DNA of 64,000 bases from Papaver somniferum (Eukaryota; Streptophyta; Magnoliopsida; Ranunculales; Papaveraceae). The position numbers and the translations under genes were made by a program. Within the stretch, counting starts at the first letter, position 1. Every line of letters starts with the position of its first letter. Below the pieces are notes generated by a model. The model was given only the letters and a program-made list of their open reading frames with translations, made no database searches and had not been told where the DNA came from. Location: contig NC_039361.1 of NCBI RefSeq assembly GCF_003573695.1, positions 91,964,149-92,028,148 of the forward strand, written 5' to 3'. Of the stretch, positions 46,761-59,498 are shown piece by piece.

Positions 46761-49700
46761 AATCCTGTTAGAATATATATACCGAGATGAATATTGAGGT
46801 AGTTCAAGATGAAATGGTCAAGACTCAAAACTCAACATAGCTACCAGAAGATCGACGAATATTAAGTATTGGAGAATATCGATGGAGATCATATCAAGTT
46901 TTCAAGAATAAAATATCTCGTGTACTTACGTAGATTTCTAGATAAGGAAAATATCTAGTTAATTTCCTACATTTTCTATATTCTAGTTAATTAGGATATA
47001 TTCTAGTTTATTAAGATATATTCTCTAGAATAAGATAATATCTTAATAATTATTTATTCACTCTATAAATAGAGACTCTCAATGTAATTGTAATCATCCC
47101 AGTGACATCAAAACTGGTGATCAATAATATTTCATCCTTCGAGGTTTTGTTCGTGGACGTAGGTCGAGTTGACTGAACCACGTTAAATCTCTTGTCACAT
47201 TTCATTTCTCTTGAATCGATGATCCCTCGATACTCATAATTTATTACGGTATCAGAGCGGGGAGATCCGCTCAAACTGCTTCCGCATATTATTTTCATCG
47301 ATTTTGTTCTGGCTAATCTTCAATAGTGGTCTGTTTCTGTTTATAGATCGGTGATTACTAAAAAAAATATTGAAAAAAAACGAACAATCTTTATTACGGG
47401 TCTCAAGATTATTAGCTATACGCTAGAATTTTTTTTTTCTTTCTTGATTCCATTTTTGGCACCGTTATTCTTCACACATTGTGAGTTCGTGTCAACAAGT
47501 TCATTCATCATATCTTTTTTTGATGAGATAATTGGTTCTTTTTTTTCTTCACCATATGGTTCTCAAATCGAGTTGTGGTCGATAAATCAGTGTTCAAGTT
47601 AAACACTTCGATTCTCTCCGTGTTAAACTTGCAGGAGGATGTTAGAATATATATACCGAGATGAATATCGAGGTTATCAAGTTCAAGATGAAATGGTTAA
47701 GACTCAAGACTCAACATAGCTACCAGAAGATCGACGGATATCAAGTATTGGAGAATATCGACGACGATCAGATCAAGTTTCCAAGAATAAAATATCTTGT
47801 GTAATTACGTAGTTTTCTAGATAAGAAAAATATCTAGTTAATTTCCTACATCTTCTATATTCTAGTTAATTAGGATATATTCTAGTTTATTAAGATATAT
47901 TCTCTAGAATAAGATAATATCTTAATAATTATTTATTCACTCTATAAATAGAGACTCTCAATGTAATTGTAATCATCCCAGTGACATCAAAACTGGTGAT
48001 CAATAATATTTCATCCTTCGGGGTTTTTTTCGTGGACGTAGGTCGAGTTGACCGAACCACGTTAAATCTCTTGTCACATTTCATTTCTCTTGAATCGATG
48101 ATCCCTCGATACTCATAATTTATTATGGTATCAGAGCGGGGAGATCCGCTTAAACTGCTTCCGCATATTATTTTCATCGATTTTGTTCTGGATAATCTTC
48201 AATAGTGGTCTGTTTTTGTTTATAGATCGGTGATTATTAAAAAAAAAAACGAACAATCTTTATTACGGGTCTCAAGATTATTAGCTATACGCTAGAATTT
48301 TTTTTTTCTTTCTTGATTCCATTTTTGGCACCGTTATTCATCACACATTGTGAGTTCGTGTCAACAAGTTCATTCATCATATCTGTTTTTAATGAGATAA
48401 TTGGTTCTTTTTTTTCTTCACCATATGGTTCTCAAATCGAGTTGTGGTCGATAAATCAGTGTTCAAGTTAAACACTTCGATTCTCTCCGTGTTAAACTTG
48501 CAGGAGGATGTTAGAATATATATACCGAGATGAATATCGAGGTTATCAAGTTCAAGATGAAATGGTTAAGACTCAAGACTCAACATAGCTACCAGAAGAT
48601 CGACGGATATCAAGTATTGGAGAATATCGACGGCGATCAGATCAAGTTTCCAAGAATAAAATATCTTGTGTAATTACGTAGTTTTCTAAATAAGAAAAAT
48701 ATCTAGTTAATTTCCTACATCTTCTATATTCTAGTTAATTGGGATATATTCTAGTTTATTAAGATATATTCTCTAGAATAAGATAATATCTTAATAATTA
48801 TTTATTCACTCTATAAATAGAGACTCTCAATGTAATTGTAATCATCCCAGTGACATCAAAACTGGTGATCAATAATATTTCATCCTTCGGGGTTTTTTTC
48901 GTGGACGTAGGTCGAGTTGACCGAACCACGTTAAATCTCTTGTCACATTTCATTTCTCTTGAATCGATGATCTCTCGATACTCATAATTTATTATGGTAT
49001 CAGAGCGGGGAGATCCGCTTAAACTGCTTCCGCATATTATTTTCATCGATTTTGTTCTGGCTAATCTTCAATAGTGGTCTGTTTTTGTTTATAGATCGGT
49101 GATTATTAAAAAAAAAACGAACAATCTTTATTACGGGTCTCAAGATTATTAGCTATACGCTAGAATTTTTTTTTTCTTTCTTGATTCCATTTTTGGCACC
49201 GTTATTCATCACACATTGTGAGTTCGTGTCAACAAGTTCATTCATCATATCTGTTTTTAATGAGATAATTGGTTCTTTTTTTTCTTCACCATATGGTTCT
49301 CAAATCGAGTTGTGGTCGATAAATCAGTGTTCAAGTTAAACACTTCGATTCTCGCCGTGTTCAACTTGCGGGGGATGTTAGAATATATATACCGAGATGA
49401 ATATCGAGGTTGTCAAGTTCAAGATGAAATGGTTAAGACTCAAGACTCAACATAGCTACCAGAAGATCGACGGATATCAAGTATTGGAGAATATCGTCGG
49501 CGATCAGATCAAGTTTCCAATAATAAAATATCTTGTGTAATTACGTAGTTTTTTAAATAAGAAAAATATCTAGTTAATTTCCTACATTTTCTATATTCTA
49601 GTTAATTAGGATATATTCTAGTTTATTAAGATATATTCTCTAGAATAAGATAATATCTTAATAATTATTTATTCACTCTATAAATAGAGACTCTCAATGT

Positions 49701-49866
49701 AATTGTAATCATCCCAGTGACATCAAAATTGGTGATCAATAATATTTCACCCTTCGGGATTTTGTCAGTGGACGTAGGTCGAGTTGACCGAACCACGTTA
49801 AATCTCTTGTCACATTTCATATCTCTTGAATTGATGATCCCTCGATACTCATAATCTATTTAATCT
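46761..49866 (+). mobile_element. Tandem TRIM array: four LTRs, three interiors
   Basis: LTRs 46766-47246, 47640-48125, 48509-48994 and 49376 to about 49861 (about 481-486 bp, starting TGTTAGAATATATATACCGA). Three interiors of about 381-393 bp each begin with the initiator-tRNA-Met-type PBS GGTATCAGAGC and end with a PPT (GCAGGAGGA; GCGGGGGA before the last LTR). TSD AATCC at 46761-46765 and AATCT at about 49862-49866. Each LTR has a TATAAATAG box (47064, 47943, 48812, 49679). No coding capacity; the short minus-strand frames starting MKIICGSS over each LTR are chance. Small size and lack of genes define a TRIM. Confidence 0.92.
47247..47258 (+). other. TRIM primer-binding site (first of three)
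   Basis: CGGTATCAGAGC here; TGGTATCAGAGC at 48126-48137 and 48995-49006. Complementary to the 3' end of initiator tRNA-Met. Confidence 0.85.
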
Positions 49867-52800
49867 AGCGTTGCAGTCCGGATCCCAGCTGGATGACCAG
49901 GCTAAAATACCACTGGAAGCGGCTAAAAGAGTTTAGCTCAAGCTCAGTTAAAATCTATTGTTGGAACACAGCTAAAAGCCATGGTTTAACCCAAGTCTGG
50001 TGTCAGCGATGGCATCAAGATGCCAAGTCTGATGTCGACGACGATGAGTTAACCCACCTTCTACACGATGTACAAATATCATGGTAATGTGAAGTCTCGT
50101 AAAGATGAACCAAACCCAGATGATGACTTAAATCCGATACGTTAACCAAAGTTCGATAATAGGTGGTCTTGTGACAACGAAGCAAAATACAACGATGAAG
50201 AAGTAGCTCCGCTTCCCATCCTGATGATGTAGCTCCGATTCTCAACACAATGATGCAGATCCGATTCCCTTTCCGATGACGCAGCTCAAGTTGATGATGT
50301 GAAGAAAAAATCGCAGCTCAACTTACAGAATGATCTCCCAAGTAGGATCCACAGCAGGGTCGATGCTATGAAACAATCAACAACTCAATTCAAGGTACAA
50401 ATTTGATGATGAAATGCTGATTGCACAAATCAAGGTCATGCCAACCAGACGTGCGCAGGGCAGCTCAACTCCAGACAAAAACCTTTATGGCCAAACACAG
50501 AACTGCAGATGCGCAAGTTCGAAGCTTTTCTTGTTTTTGTTCGTGTTAGGTACCTTAATAGTGAAAGCCCAACATGGACTCTTGCATCCAAGAAACGAAG
50601 AATATAACACGACAAGGCTGCTGTAACATCGATGCTTCATAACGAATGAAGATATAAAGTTTGCCGACGATGATATGTTAAAAGTACGAAGACGTGTGCG
50701 AAAGTCCAAAGACGTAAAGCCATATGACGATGCAAATTCCGGTAACCGAAATGACCCGAAGATATTCTAGTTCTCAGCCTGACACAACTCAAATCTGACG
50801 ACGACGACGGCTCTGACCTGCCATTCCGAAGATAAAGCTTTCATCCTCCAAGACAAGGATAACCACGAACCTCCATTCCGATGATGCGACTCCAATGATG
50901 GTGGTCCAAAGTACAACACGATAATGTTTCTACCTAATCCAAACCCAAGTTCAAGCAAGAAGAAGTACTCAAGAATCAATGGTAGCATAAGCAATGACGA
51001 GAAACTGCAACGGGCAACCCAAAGCACAAGGGGAAAGCTTTGAGATGGACGGTTGCTGCTGAGAACAAGGGGCAGAGTCCACTATCTTGTTAATTATAAC
51101 GATGGTCAGAGTTGGTTCAATTCTTTATTGCAGGTTATAAGTTGTACCAATGTAAACAATGCGGGAATCCTCAACCGAGATTCAAAGACGATGGTCATAT
51201 GTGGACGGAACATCAGCTCAACTCAAGATCAACCAAGGAATAGGTATTTATCCCTAATCGAGGAGCGAAAAAATCAACTAGCAACAATTCAAAGCGCCGT
51301 CTACAAGAAAAATCTAATCGCAAGACAAGGCCGATGACAATTAGTCAACTTACCTACTACACGAGGTACAAGTATCATAATGAAGAGGACTCTTTCAACG
51401 AAGAACCAAACTCGGACGATGACTCAGACCCTATGGAGGAGAACCAAGGTTCGATAAGGAAGATGCAAAGACTGACGATGGTGCAAAGTCCGATCATAAG
51501 GATGAGATTCATATACCCCACAACTCCTGTACTCAAGAGATGACTTACGGAGCCTTCCCCTCACAGCAGCTCAAAGTTCTATCATAAAGAAGCATAGTAG
51601 CTGGACGTTGATACCCAAAGGCTTTGAAGCCAGATGCAGTACTAGCTCGACAAAGAAGCCTCATGGAGACACTAAACTGGGCGGACGAAGCAGCACATCT
51701 CCGAGTCTCATAAAGATGATGCAAGAAATTCAAAATCGGCGCGTAGCTCATACCTCAATATAGTAGACCAGCTCCACCAGCGATACATAAAGCTGATCAA
51801 TGAGCAATACATCAGCAAGTTGAGAACGAAGGCTCTTCGGCTTGGGTGATGAAGATCACCCAAGTCGGTAAAGGCTCTTTTACTTTCACAAGTTTCGTCA
51901 ACCAGCTTTCGAAACCAAAAGGGGCATACACACAACTAAAGAGTTTGCAAATACTTATACTCCTGTAATAATTTTAAATTTTGTATACATTTTTATAAAA
52001 GACATACATTTTGCAAAATCAACGCATACATTTTTATAAATAGTGCATACATTTCTATGAAAATAATTTCATAAAAATTGCACACATTTTGAAAATTCAA
52101 TACATATTTTACATTCTGAATAATGCACAAGTCGCATACATTTTCGGATGCTAATGCGTTCAATGAATAACCGGGGCAAGCACCACCGATCTCAAACCAT
52201 TATACTGGGGAAAGTGCATGCACACAATCTCTCCGTACTCTCCCGTATCCGTCTATAAGTGTATGACTAGGGGAAGGCTTCCATAAGAAAGAGATACCCA
52301 ACTTGACATGTCTTTGGCATCTCAGCGGAACGGGTGTTTGCAAAACATTCAGTTTTTACACCACATTCCGGGAGATTTTCAGACCCCCACAGTTCGGTAA
52401 TTTCCTGACCCGGAATTAGCCAACGGGATGACAGGTTCAAACACTCATCTTGCCTCTGCCACGATGGATTTACAAATTCTCACAATACAGGGACAAGAAC
52501 AACCATACGAGCATTTATTTAATAATGTTTATTACTCAGACCATGAATTCATCTTATTATGTTTATTACATAGAAAACATTTATTTAAAATGTCATACAC
52601 CAATGCTTTTATGCCAATTGAGATTACATAGGAATGTAATAATCCTAAGCAATCTGACGATTACCCACCAAAGCTAATGAGAAGTTACTATTGCTAGCCT
52701 AATGCCATCGAATGCTGTTGATGACACCCGTACTAATGCTTCCCGCCTGGTACCACGATGACACGCTGATGCTTGCTACAACGTCAAGTTGCTGCCCGAT

Positions 52801-54728
52801 TCCTGAACCCACACCAACAGGCAACAGCTGCTGCTACTTCACAGCACCACTGATGGTTAAAGCCGCTCAAGCAAATCAAAGATGCATGGGACCCTGGCAA
52901 CGCAGAATTGTCAATAACTACGGTCACGGAGCATAAATCCTCAACACAGAGCACACGTCTCAGCTTGGAACAAGGAGCAATCAAAGCAAGGATAGCCGAA
53001 GTTAGGAACAATTAAATAAAGCAAACCAAGTCACCAGACCAAGACTTGTTGCTGCACGCCTATACAGGAGTCTCAATTTCTTTTCTTACATAAGTAAAGC
53101 CGAGGAGTTGCTGCACGCCTAAAGCTGCTTCGGTCAGTTGAAGTTGCTGTTGTGCCACACATCAATGATCCCACCAGTTGTCGCATACTTACCGCCGTCG
53201 CTGCTCATCTGCTGCTACAACGAGGAGCTCATCTTCAGCGTGGAGTACACATATTGTAATCTCAAAATAGATTCTCCGTTCCTTTTCTATGCAGATACAT
53301 AAAATAAATCTGGAAAGCTGCTGCACATATGTTGTCGTTGCTGTTGCACGATTGATTTAAGGCGCATTTAACGAAGTAAAACCGATGATCTTGCCGCTCC
53401 AAGCACCACTAATGCCAATGGTTCCTGCCTGCGATGCAATTCCTCCGAACACCAAGAAAAGACGACCACATTCCCGAAGATGCAATCGCTACCGATGGGA
53501 GACGAACCATGAAGCTGTCACATACAAGCGAATGCTACGGGAAAGGCGGAAGCAGAAACATTTCAAATGCATCGGACAACATTCTCTTGAAATGACCTTC
53601 TGAGAACCAACTACATGGGACAATTTCTTGGAACGAGGTGCTATAGACAGCTGCTAAACAAAGTCTAGAACTACGGAGATGCTGCACAAGTGACCTTGGT
53701 ACTGATGCTGCTCTGCACACGTGCCAATGCCGCTGAAATGAGTGATATGACATACAAGTTGGGGCATATCGTTTGTTGTTGATACGTGAGAGAATTTCTT
53801 TGCTAAAGACGATGTCCCACTAATGTCACCTGCTGCCTTGTGCTTGCCAACGATGCTGCTCACTAGATGATACGACGAGAATATCAAATTCAACATGGAA
53901 ACATACATGGGGCATTGAGGCTGTGAATAGTCATGCTGCGGCATACCCGAAGCTACTGATCAACCAGTGTTCCAGAGCTTCCTCCAACTTGAAGCAGATG
54001 GGGCAAAGTTCACAACCAAATACAAAAAGGCATATGCTAATGAGAAAAGTGCTGTGAAGAATGAAGATATCCCTTACCAAAGAGATGAAGATATCTCTTT
54101 GGTAAGATGCGAGTTGCTGAGCACAAGTTGAGGCTGTGGTGGAAAAGATGTTGATGCTGTAATACATAAAATGTTGCTGCTAGTTCACAACACCGCCGAT
54201 ACTACCTGATGCTCAATCAAGATGACGAGTGGAACGATGACCAGTGCCATGGAGATGTTGCTCAACTTGCTGCCACTAAAGTGATGAACGTATATGCTAA
54301 TACTCTTTGGATTCGACGTACATGCCAAAGTGATGGACCGTAACCCTTTGCCCACTGGAATTTTCAACCTTCGCTGCTGCTCACCTGGTGATTATCCGAC
54401 GAGAAAATCACCTTCAACATGGAGCACATACAGAGCAACCTCAAACACCCAATAGAAGCAGACCTGCTGACGATGATAAGGACAAAGTCTCAACTATCAT
54501 GGTCGCGGACAAGTCATGTTACAGTGTACATAAAGATGTTGTTGATTGATGCATAGAAGTACTTCCAACTTGAAGCAAACAAGCCACAGAGAATAATTGT
54601 ACCAGTACGAAAAGGTAAGGTACATTCTGGTTTGCAGGGACGTTCTTCACCAAAATTCTTCCACAAAGAAGGCAAAGCCATGTCACGAAGGTGCATGGCC
54701 GACGACGATGCAAAACCATGTCAAGAAG
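49867..54728 (+). other. Element C interior, right part, degenerate
   Basis: No protein domain recognised. It continues the GATGATG/ACGATG-rich texture, then has an AT-rich tract with recurring GCATACATTTTTATAAA (51960-52150). A block at 52190-52440 resembles the reverse complement of element T's post-integrase spacer (AGGGGAAGGCTTCC, AGAGATACCCAAC, CCAACGGGATGACAGGT). 52700-54700 is rich in TTGCTGCTGC-like words. Confidence 0.5.
54073..54106. repeat. Perfect 14-bp hairpin in element C interior
   Basis: CTTACCAAAGAGAT (54073-54086) pairs with ATCTCTTTGGTAAG (54093-54106) across a 6-nt loop, GAAGAT. Confidence 0.85.
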
Positions 54729-57700
54729 TAGCATACCGGAAGCTCCCCAGAAGTGTACCGGAAGTACCAAAAAATAGCTCGGAGGAACCACGAAAAAGTG
54801 CGGAAAACATCCCAGAAGAATTGCTAAAGGCACTCCTAAGTTGGATAAGGGGCACCCCATTTCAGGGCATGTGTTAAAGGGACATCATAACTGGATTAGG
54901 GGGGGTCAGTTTCCTTCTCAAAATTCAAAACAGAAACTCACAGGAAAAATGGCAGCAGCGAAGAACAGTTTTGAAAGTGGAATTTGAGCGAGTTTTGAGG
55001 AGATTCAATGGATGTATTTGGTACGTATGGACTCTAGAAGACATAACAGGCCTGTTGCAAGCAATTAGACCCAACCAATTGGGATGGATAAGCCGGAAGA
55101 AGAGATCAAAGTCCAGGCAGAGAGACGTGTCCTGCTGTTCACTGTCGAAGATTTTGTGGAGATTTTGGGAGACTTTTACGCTGGATAATCATGTATTTGG
55201 TCCTGTTCAAGTCATAGGAAGAGTTTGGTGGCTATTTTATAGCTAACAGACGCGTACAAAGCAAGAGAAAAGAGATTTCTCTCTCAACTGCACGTGAAGA
55301 AAAAGGGAGATAAACTCGGATTTAATCGAGTTATTTGGACCCTGTTGTGTATATAAAGGCTGTTGAGAAGTGGTAGAGAGTTTTTTATCAAGAGTTTGGG
55401 AAGGTTTGGGACGCATAGGAGCGAAGAAGAAGGATTAACAGCAATTCCCACCTGCTGCTGCTGCTGCCATTAGAGGACCTTGAAGAACACGAAGAACAGA
55501 CTGCACAGAGCAGTCTTATTTTCCGCAGCGTCAACAGCAGCAGCGGAGTGTCGTTTCTTTACTGCAGTTCCCTGGTATCGTTTATTTTTGGACGTATTCT
55601 GTGAGTCTTAGAATCACTGTTTTATAACTTTTGACTCTTTTAATCATATTTTGAGCATCAAATATATATATTTTTAGAACATGATTATTATGAATAGCTA
55701 AACCCCATTACTGGGATGATCGAGGAAACCATTCTTTATGCATGAGTAATTCTATTTAATTCTTTTATGACTATTTGCACTATTATGAGTTGATTTATGA
55801 TTTTTATTGATTATTTGTGATTTTATCTGATGATGTATGCTTAGTCTAGGAACTCTTGATGCATCATGCTTATGATTTACATATAATACTTTATAGAATC
55901 TTTTTTTTTTTTGCAAAGAAAAGAGTCGATATTTGTTATCATTAAAAGCTATAATTGTCTAGAATTAATAGTTGATTCGCATGAGTATAAGAATTGTTGG
56001 AATCCTGAGTCCCAGTATCTCTTGATCATGTGACAAATTTTGTATATATTTTTGTTTTAAAAATCTTTTCAAGTCCGAGCAACGAATCCTTATTTACCGC
56101 AATCGAATTACTCCAACGACCTAGAGTTAGGATTATCAATCACTGGTTCCCTTGTATATGCCAGTGTGTTGATATTAGTCAGACTAGTATCTCAGTCTAT
56201 TAGGATAGGTTCATTTTAGCGGAGGCCTTCAGACAGATATGAGAAACACCGTTCACCTAGTAAACATCAAAACCATCTATGTTTTTCTATATCCATCTTC
56301 TTGATCTATCCATGTGATTAGTTTTGATTCCGGATATTGATGTCCATAGTGCGACTATCGGAGTAGAGCTCTGTCACTTATATATGAATTTTAGTATGCT
56401 TGAGTACGAACTCGTGTACAGCAATTGGAATTTCGCATCAGGGTACTTCCTCTTGTAATCAATAAGTATGTCAACCAAGTCTTTAGTTCCTTCCAAGGTT
56501 CTGTGTAGATAGCTAGGGTTTGGAGAGTAAAGGTTTTGTGGGTATATCTCTGGTATGCCCTCCGGAGACAACACTCCGCCAACTAGGGACACCTAGGGGT
56601 TTAAAGGCTTATTGCATATGCTAAATGCAATCGACGATACCTGCGACAGTGAGTTAGGATTTTATTTTGTAAATTTGATTTACTCGAGGACTAGCAAATA
56701 ATATGTTTGGGGGTATTTGATAGACGCATTTATGTGTCTATTTTGATCCCAATTGTATATATTGTTAGTGCTCGATTTTGTATTTATTTTGGCATTTTAT
56801 GTCTTTGTAGGTGTTTTTGGAAAAATAACCTTTTACAGAGAATTTGTCTCGAAAAGTGGTATTTGCGCTCGTGGGAAAAAAACTACTAAAAGCATCCCTC
56901 ATTTGGATAAGGGACACCTCAGTTACTAAGGGGAATCCACTTGTTATTTACACCCCAGGGCGTCCAGTGGATAAAGACTCCTACACTTTGGATTCAGGGC
57001 AGTCCTTCTTCAATCATTCAAACGAGTTTTGGGGGAAATTGTTTTCTTCTCCTGTGTGTTTTACTGGCAGAGTTGGGCGTTTCTGGCAGAGATTCAATCA
57101 CGAAGCATGTTTGGGTTGGACTATACTTGACTAAACAAGGCTGTTATAAGAGATTTAACGGATCAAACTGGGCTGGATAATCGGTTCTCGGCTAAACGGG
57201 GAAGAAACTTATTCACCTGCGTAAAGTTTGGATTGATTCCGGAAGAGATTTTCGCAAGCTTTCTTTTTGGATATGGGTCGTTATGGGCTTGATACGAGTA
57301 TAAAGGAGCGGTGACGTATTTTGTGAAGTTAAAAAGGAATCAAATCCTTGTATTCTCGGGAATTATCTAAAACAGGGGAGGAGTAATACTCGGGGGTTGT
57401 TTTTAGTTATTACGTGAACTGAAGAAAGAAAATATCTTCTGTTCGATTTGTTTCTATCCTAAGAAAATTTTTGAATAGCTATGATTTAATGAAAGTCGCG
57501 TATGGAAGATATATGTGGATAAAAAGTCCCAGACTTTCTTATGAACAAAATAGAGAATTTAATCGGGTTTGCACGGTGTTGTGGTATATATAAACACTAC
57601 TGGGAGTTCCAGGGGGAGTAGTCTAGACTTTGGGGACCGAGCATAGGTGTTAGGGTAGCTGCAAGTGGAGTTGCAGGAAAAATACCTTATTCTGCTGCTG

Positions 57701-58763
57701 CTGCTGAAGAAGGAGAAAACAAAGAACATTGGACCTACAGAGACGGTCGCAGTTGTGCTACACTAGAAAACTATCGTTCTTCTACAATCTTAGAAGCTTG
57801 TAACAGTAACGTCTGTAACACCCTTACAGCGTTGCAAATCCCCCTGTTACACAATTTCTTCAATAAAACACCTTTTTGAGCTATGGATTATAATTTTGTG
57901 CGTGTTTTTGATATGAGGAGCTAAACCCCATCACTAGGACAATGGAGGAATCCATGTTTCACAATTGAGTGGTAACTATATTTGATTCTTTTGACTTTTT
58001 GCATTATGTTTAATCGATTTATGATTTTCATTAATTAGTTGTGATTTCGTTTGATGGTATATGCTTAGACGTAAGATCTTTTGATATACCATGCTTGTGA
58101 TTTACATCTACCATTTTAGAAATCAACCTTTGGCAAAGAATAAGAGTCTACAAAAGAGCTATAATTGTTAAGAATAATTATATGAACCAATTGAATGTGA
58201 TTAATGGTGGAATCTTGAGTCCTAGTCTCTCTCGATATTTGTGACAACCTTTTGTATATATTATCTTTATTTTTAGTGTTTTTCTATTTATAAATCTGAA
58301 ATCAGTCTCAACAAGTCCGAGAAACGAACACTTTACTTACCACTATAAAATCACAACAATGCCCTTAACCGTGTATCCTCCACGTGTATCTCCTTGGACA
58401 CGTGGTGAATGATGAATTGTGTGTATACACTACTTATGGGGTCTTGTTTATGAGCACCTCATTTTCTTTCAGTGGTGGATGCATATTTTATCTTAAAGAT
58501 AGTTATCAATGTTTCCTCTTTTATGAACTCCCTTACTCAATTTGATCAATTGTTATATCAACGTCCTTTTTCTTGATGATGATAATCAATATAGAGAAAT
58601 CTTGTTTTTATTTATATGCCAAGTCTTTATAAACAACTTAAGTTTGTTGGTATAAATCTTTATGGTCACATGGAGCCACTAGGCCTACCACCACCTGTTT
58701 CTTAGACTGAATATTGTGTTTTGCTCCATTTTCGGATCAAACATTAAAAGGGAACACAACTAA
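54729..58763 (+). repeat. Duplicate of element C's left flank (39034-43068)
   Basis: Near-identical, constant offset of about 15695. It contains the 3' part of the A-family solo LTR (to 56118), A's 3' interior, a full copy of A's right LTR (56718-58358), A's TSD ATGCC (58359-58363), T's LTR remainder (58364-58429), T's TSD CTACT (58430-58434), the pre-insertion DNA and C's TSD ACTAA (58759-58763). The left end abuts C interior at 54728/54729. It does not include PBS or coding. Confidence 0.95.
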
Positions 58764-59493
58764 TGAGTTAAGGTTGGGTCTTGATAAAACATAACCGTAA
58801 CCGGCTTATAAAGTATTATGGTTTGTTTCCAAAAACCAAAAAACCAACCGTAATGGTTGGTTTTTCTCAAATTTTCTTTCTCTGACTATAAATCAAAAGC
58901 ACTAATCTATACACCAAAAAATACCTTGACACGTGGAGTGACATCGTGAGCTGAAGCAGAATGCAACTATACAGCTGTGCGCACCACATCATTCCAACAC
59001 AACTTCAATCCTAAGCTAAGGATAGAAGCGTAATCTGTCAGAGGATATTTTTCCCATAAATAGGGAGCAACTAGGTTTGGGCAGAGGAGGCTTTCTTTTC
59101 CCTTCTTACCACCGACACTTTTGAGGAACCCTTTCCTCTCTCTTCTCTCTACAACTCCCTTAACATCAGGTGTTCATGAATGAAGATACAGAGATATGAA
59201 GATATCTCTTCCATATTTTCATGAATGAATTACCAATCTTACCGCATGTAACATACGAGATAAATAATAAACAGTTCCTTTACCCCGTGGATGTAGGCTT
59301 TGCCGAACCACGTTATACCTTGTGTTCAATCTCTTATTTACATTTCTCTGCATCTTAATTTCGTTTTATGATTTCGATCCATATTTGGTGTTTACTGTTT
59401 GTTTTATCATTTCATTATTTGGTTGTGCTATCAATTAATGGAAGTAAGTTTGTTTTTGGACACGACCATACCACCGTTATTTTCGTGTTCACA
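58764..59493 (+). repeat. Element C right LTR
   Basis: Partner of 43069-43798, ending GTTCACA before the terminal TSD ACTAA (59494-59498). TATA-like CCATAAATAGGG near 59055. Confidence 0.9.
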
Positions 59494-59498
59494 ACTAA

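Larger units (their letters stand above)
43069..59493 (+). mobile_element. Element C: degenerate LTR retrotransposon with rearranged 3' half
   Basis: LTRs 43069-43798 and 58764-59493 (730 bp each, TGAGTTAAGG...GTTCACA). TSD ACTAA at 43064-43068 and 59494-59498. PBS follows the left LTR, so it reads plus. The interior to 54728 has no intact gag or pol; it carries a hAT element and a TRIM array. From 54729 to 58763 the interior is a copy of the left flank (39034-43068), including a third ACTAA at 58759-58763, so C's own 3' interior and PPT are missing. PBS type and a shared 3' region tie it to the family of element T. Confidence 0.88.

Noticed and set aside
47050..49046. Three near-identical 82-residue minus-strand frames starting MKIICGSS
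   Set aside because: They cover the ends of TRIM LTRs and the PBS antisense, so their conservation only reflects LTR identity.
54519..55246. Frames shared with 38957-39552
   Set aside because: Both are copies of the same solo LTR through the duplication; LTR sequence is not coding.
39034..59493. The 4.8-kb direct repeats as very long LTRs of one element
   Set aside because: They contain junctions and TSDs of other local insertions and end on one side inside a solo LTR. The matching ACTAA TSDs define 730-bp LTRs instead.
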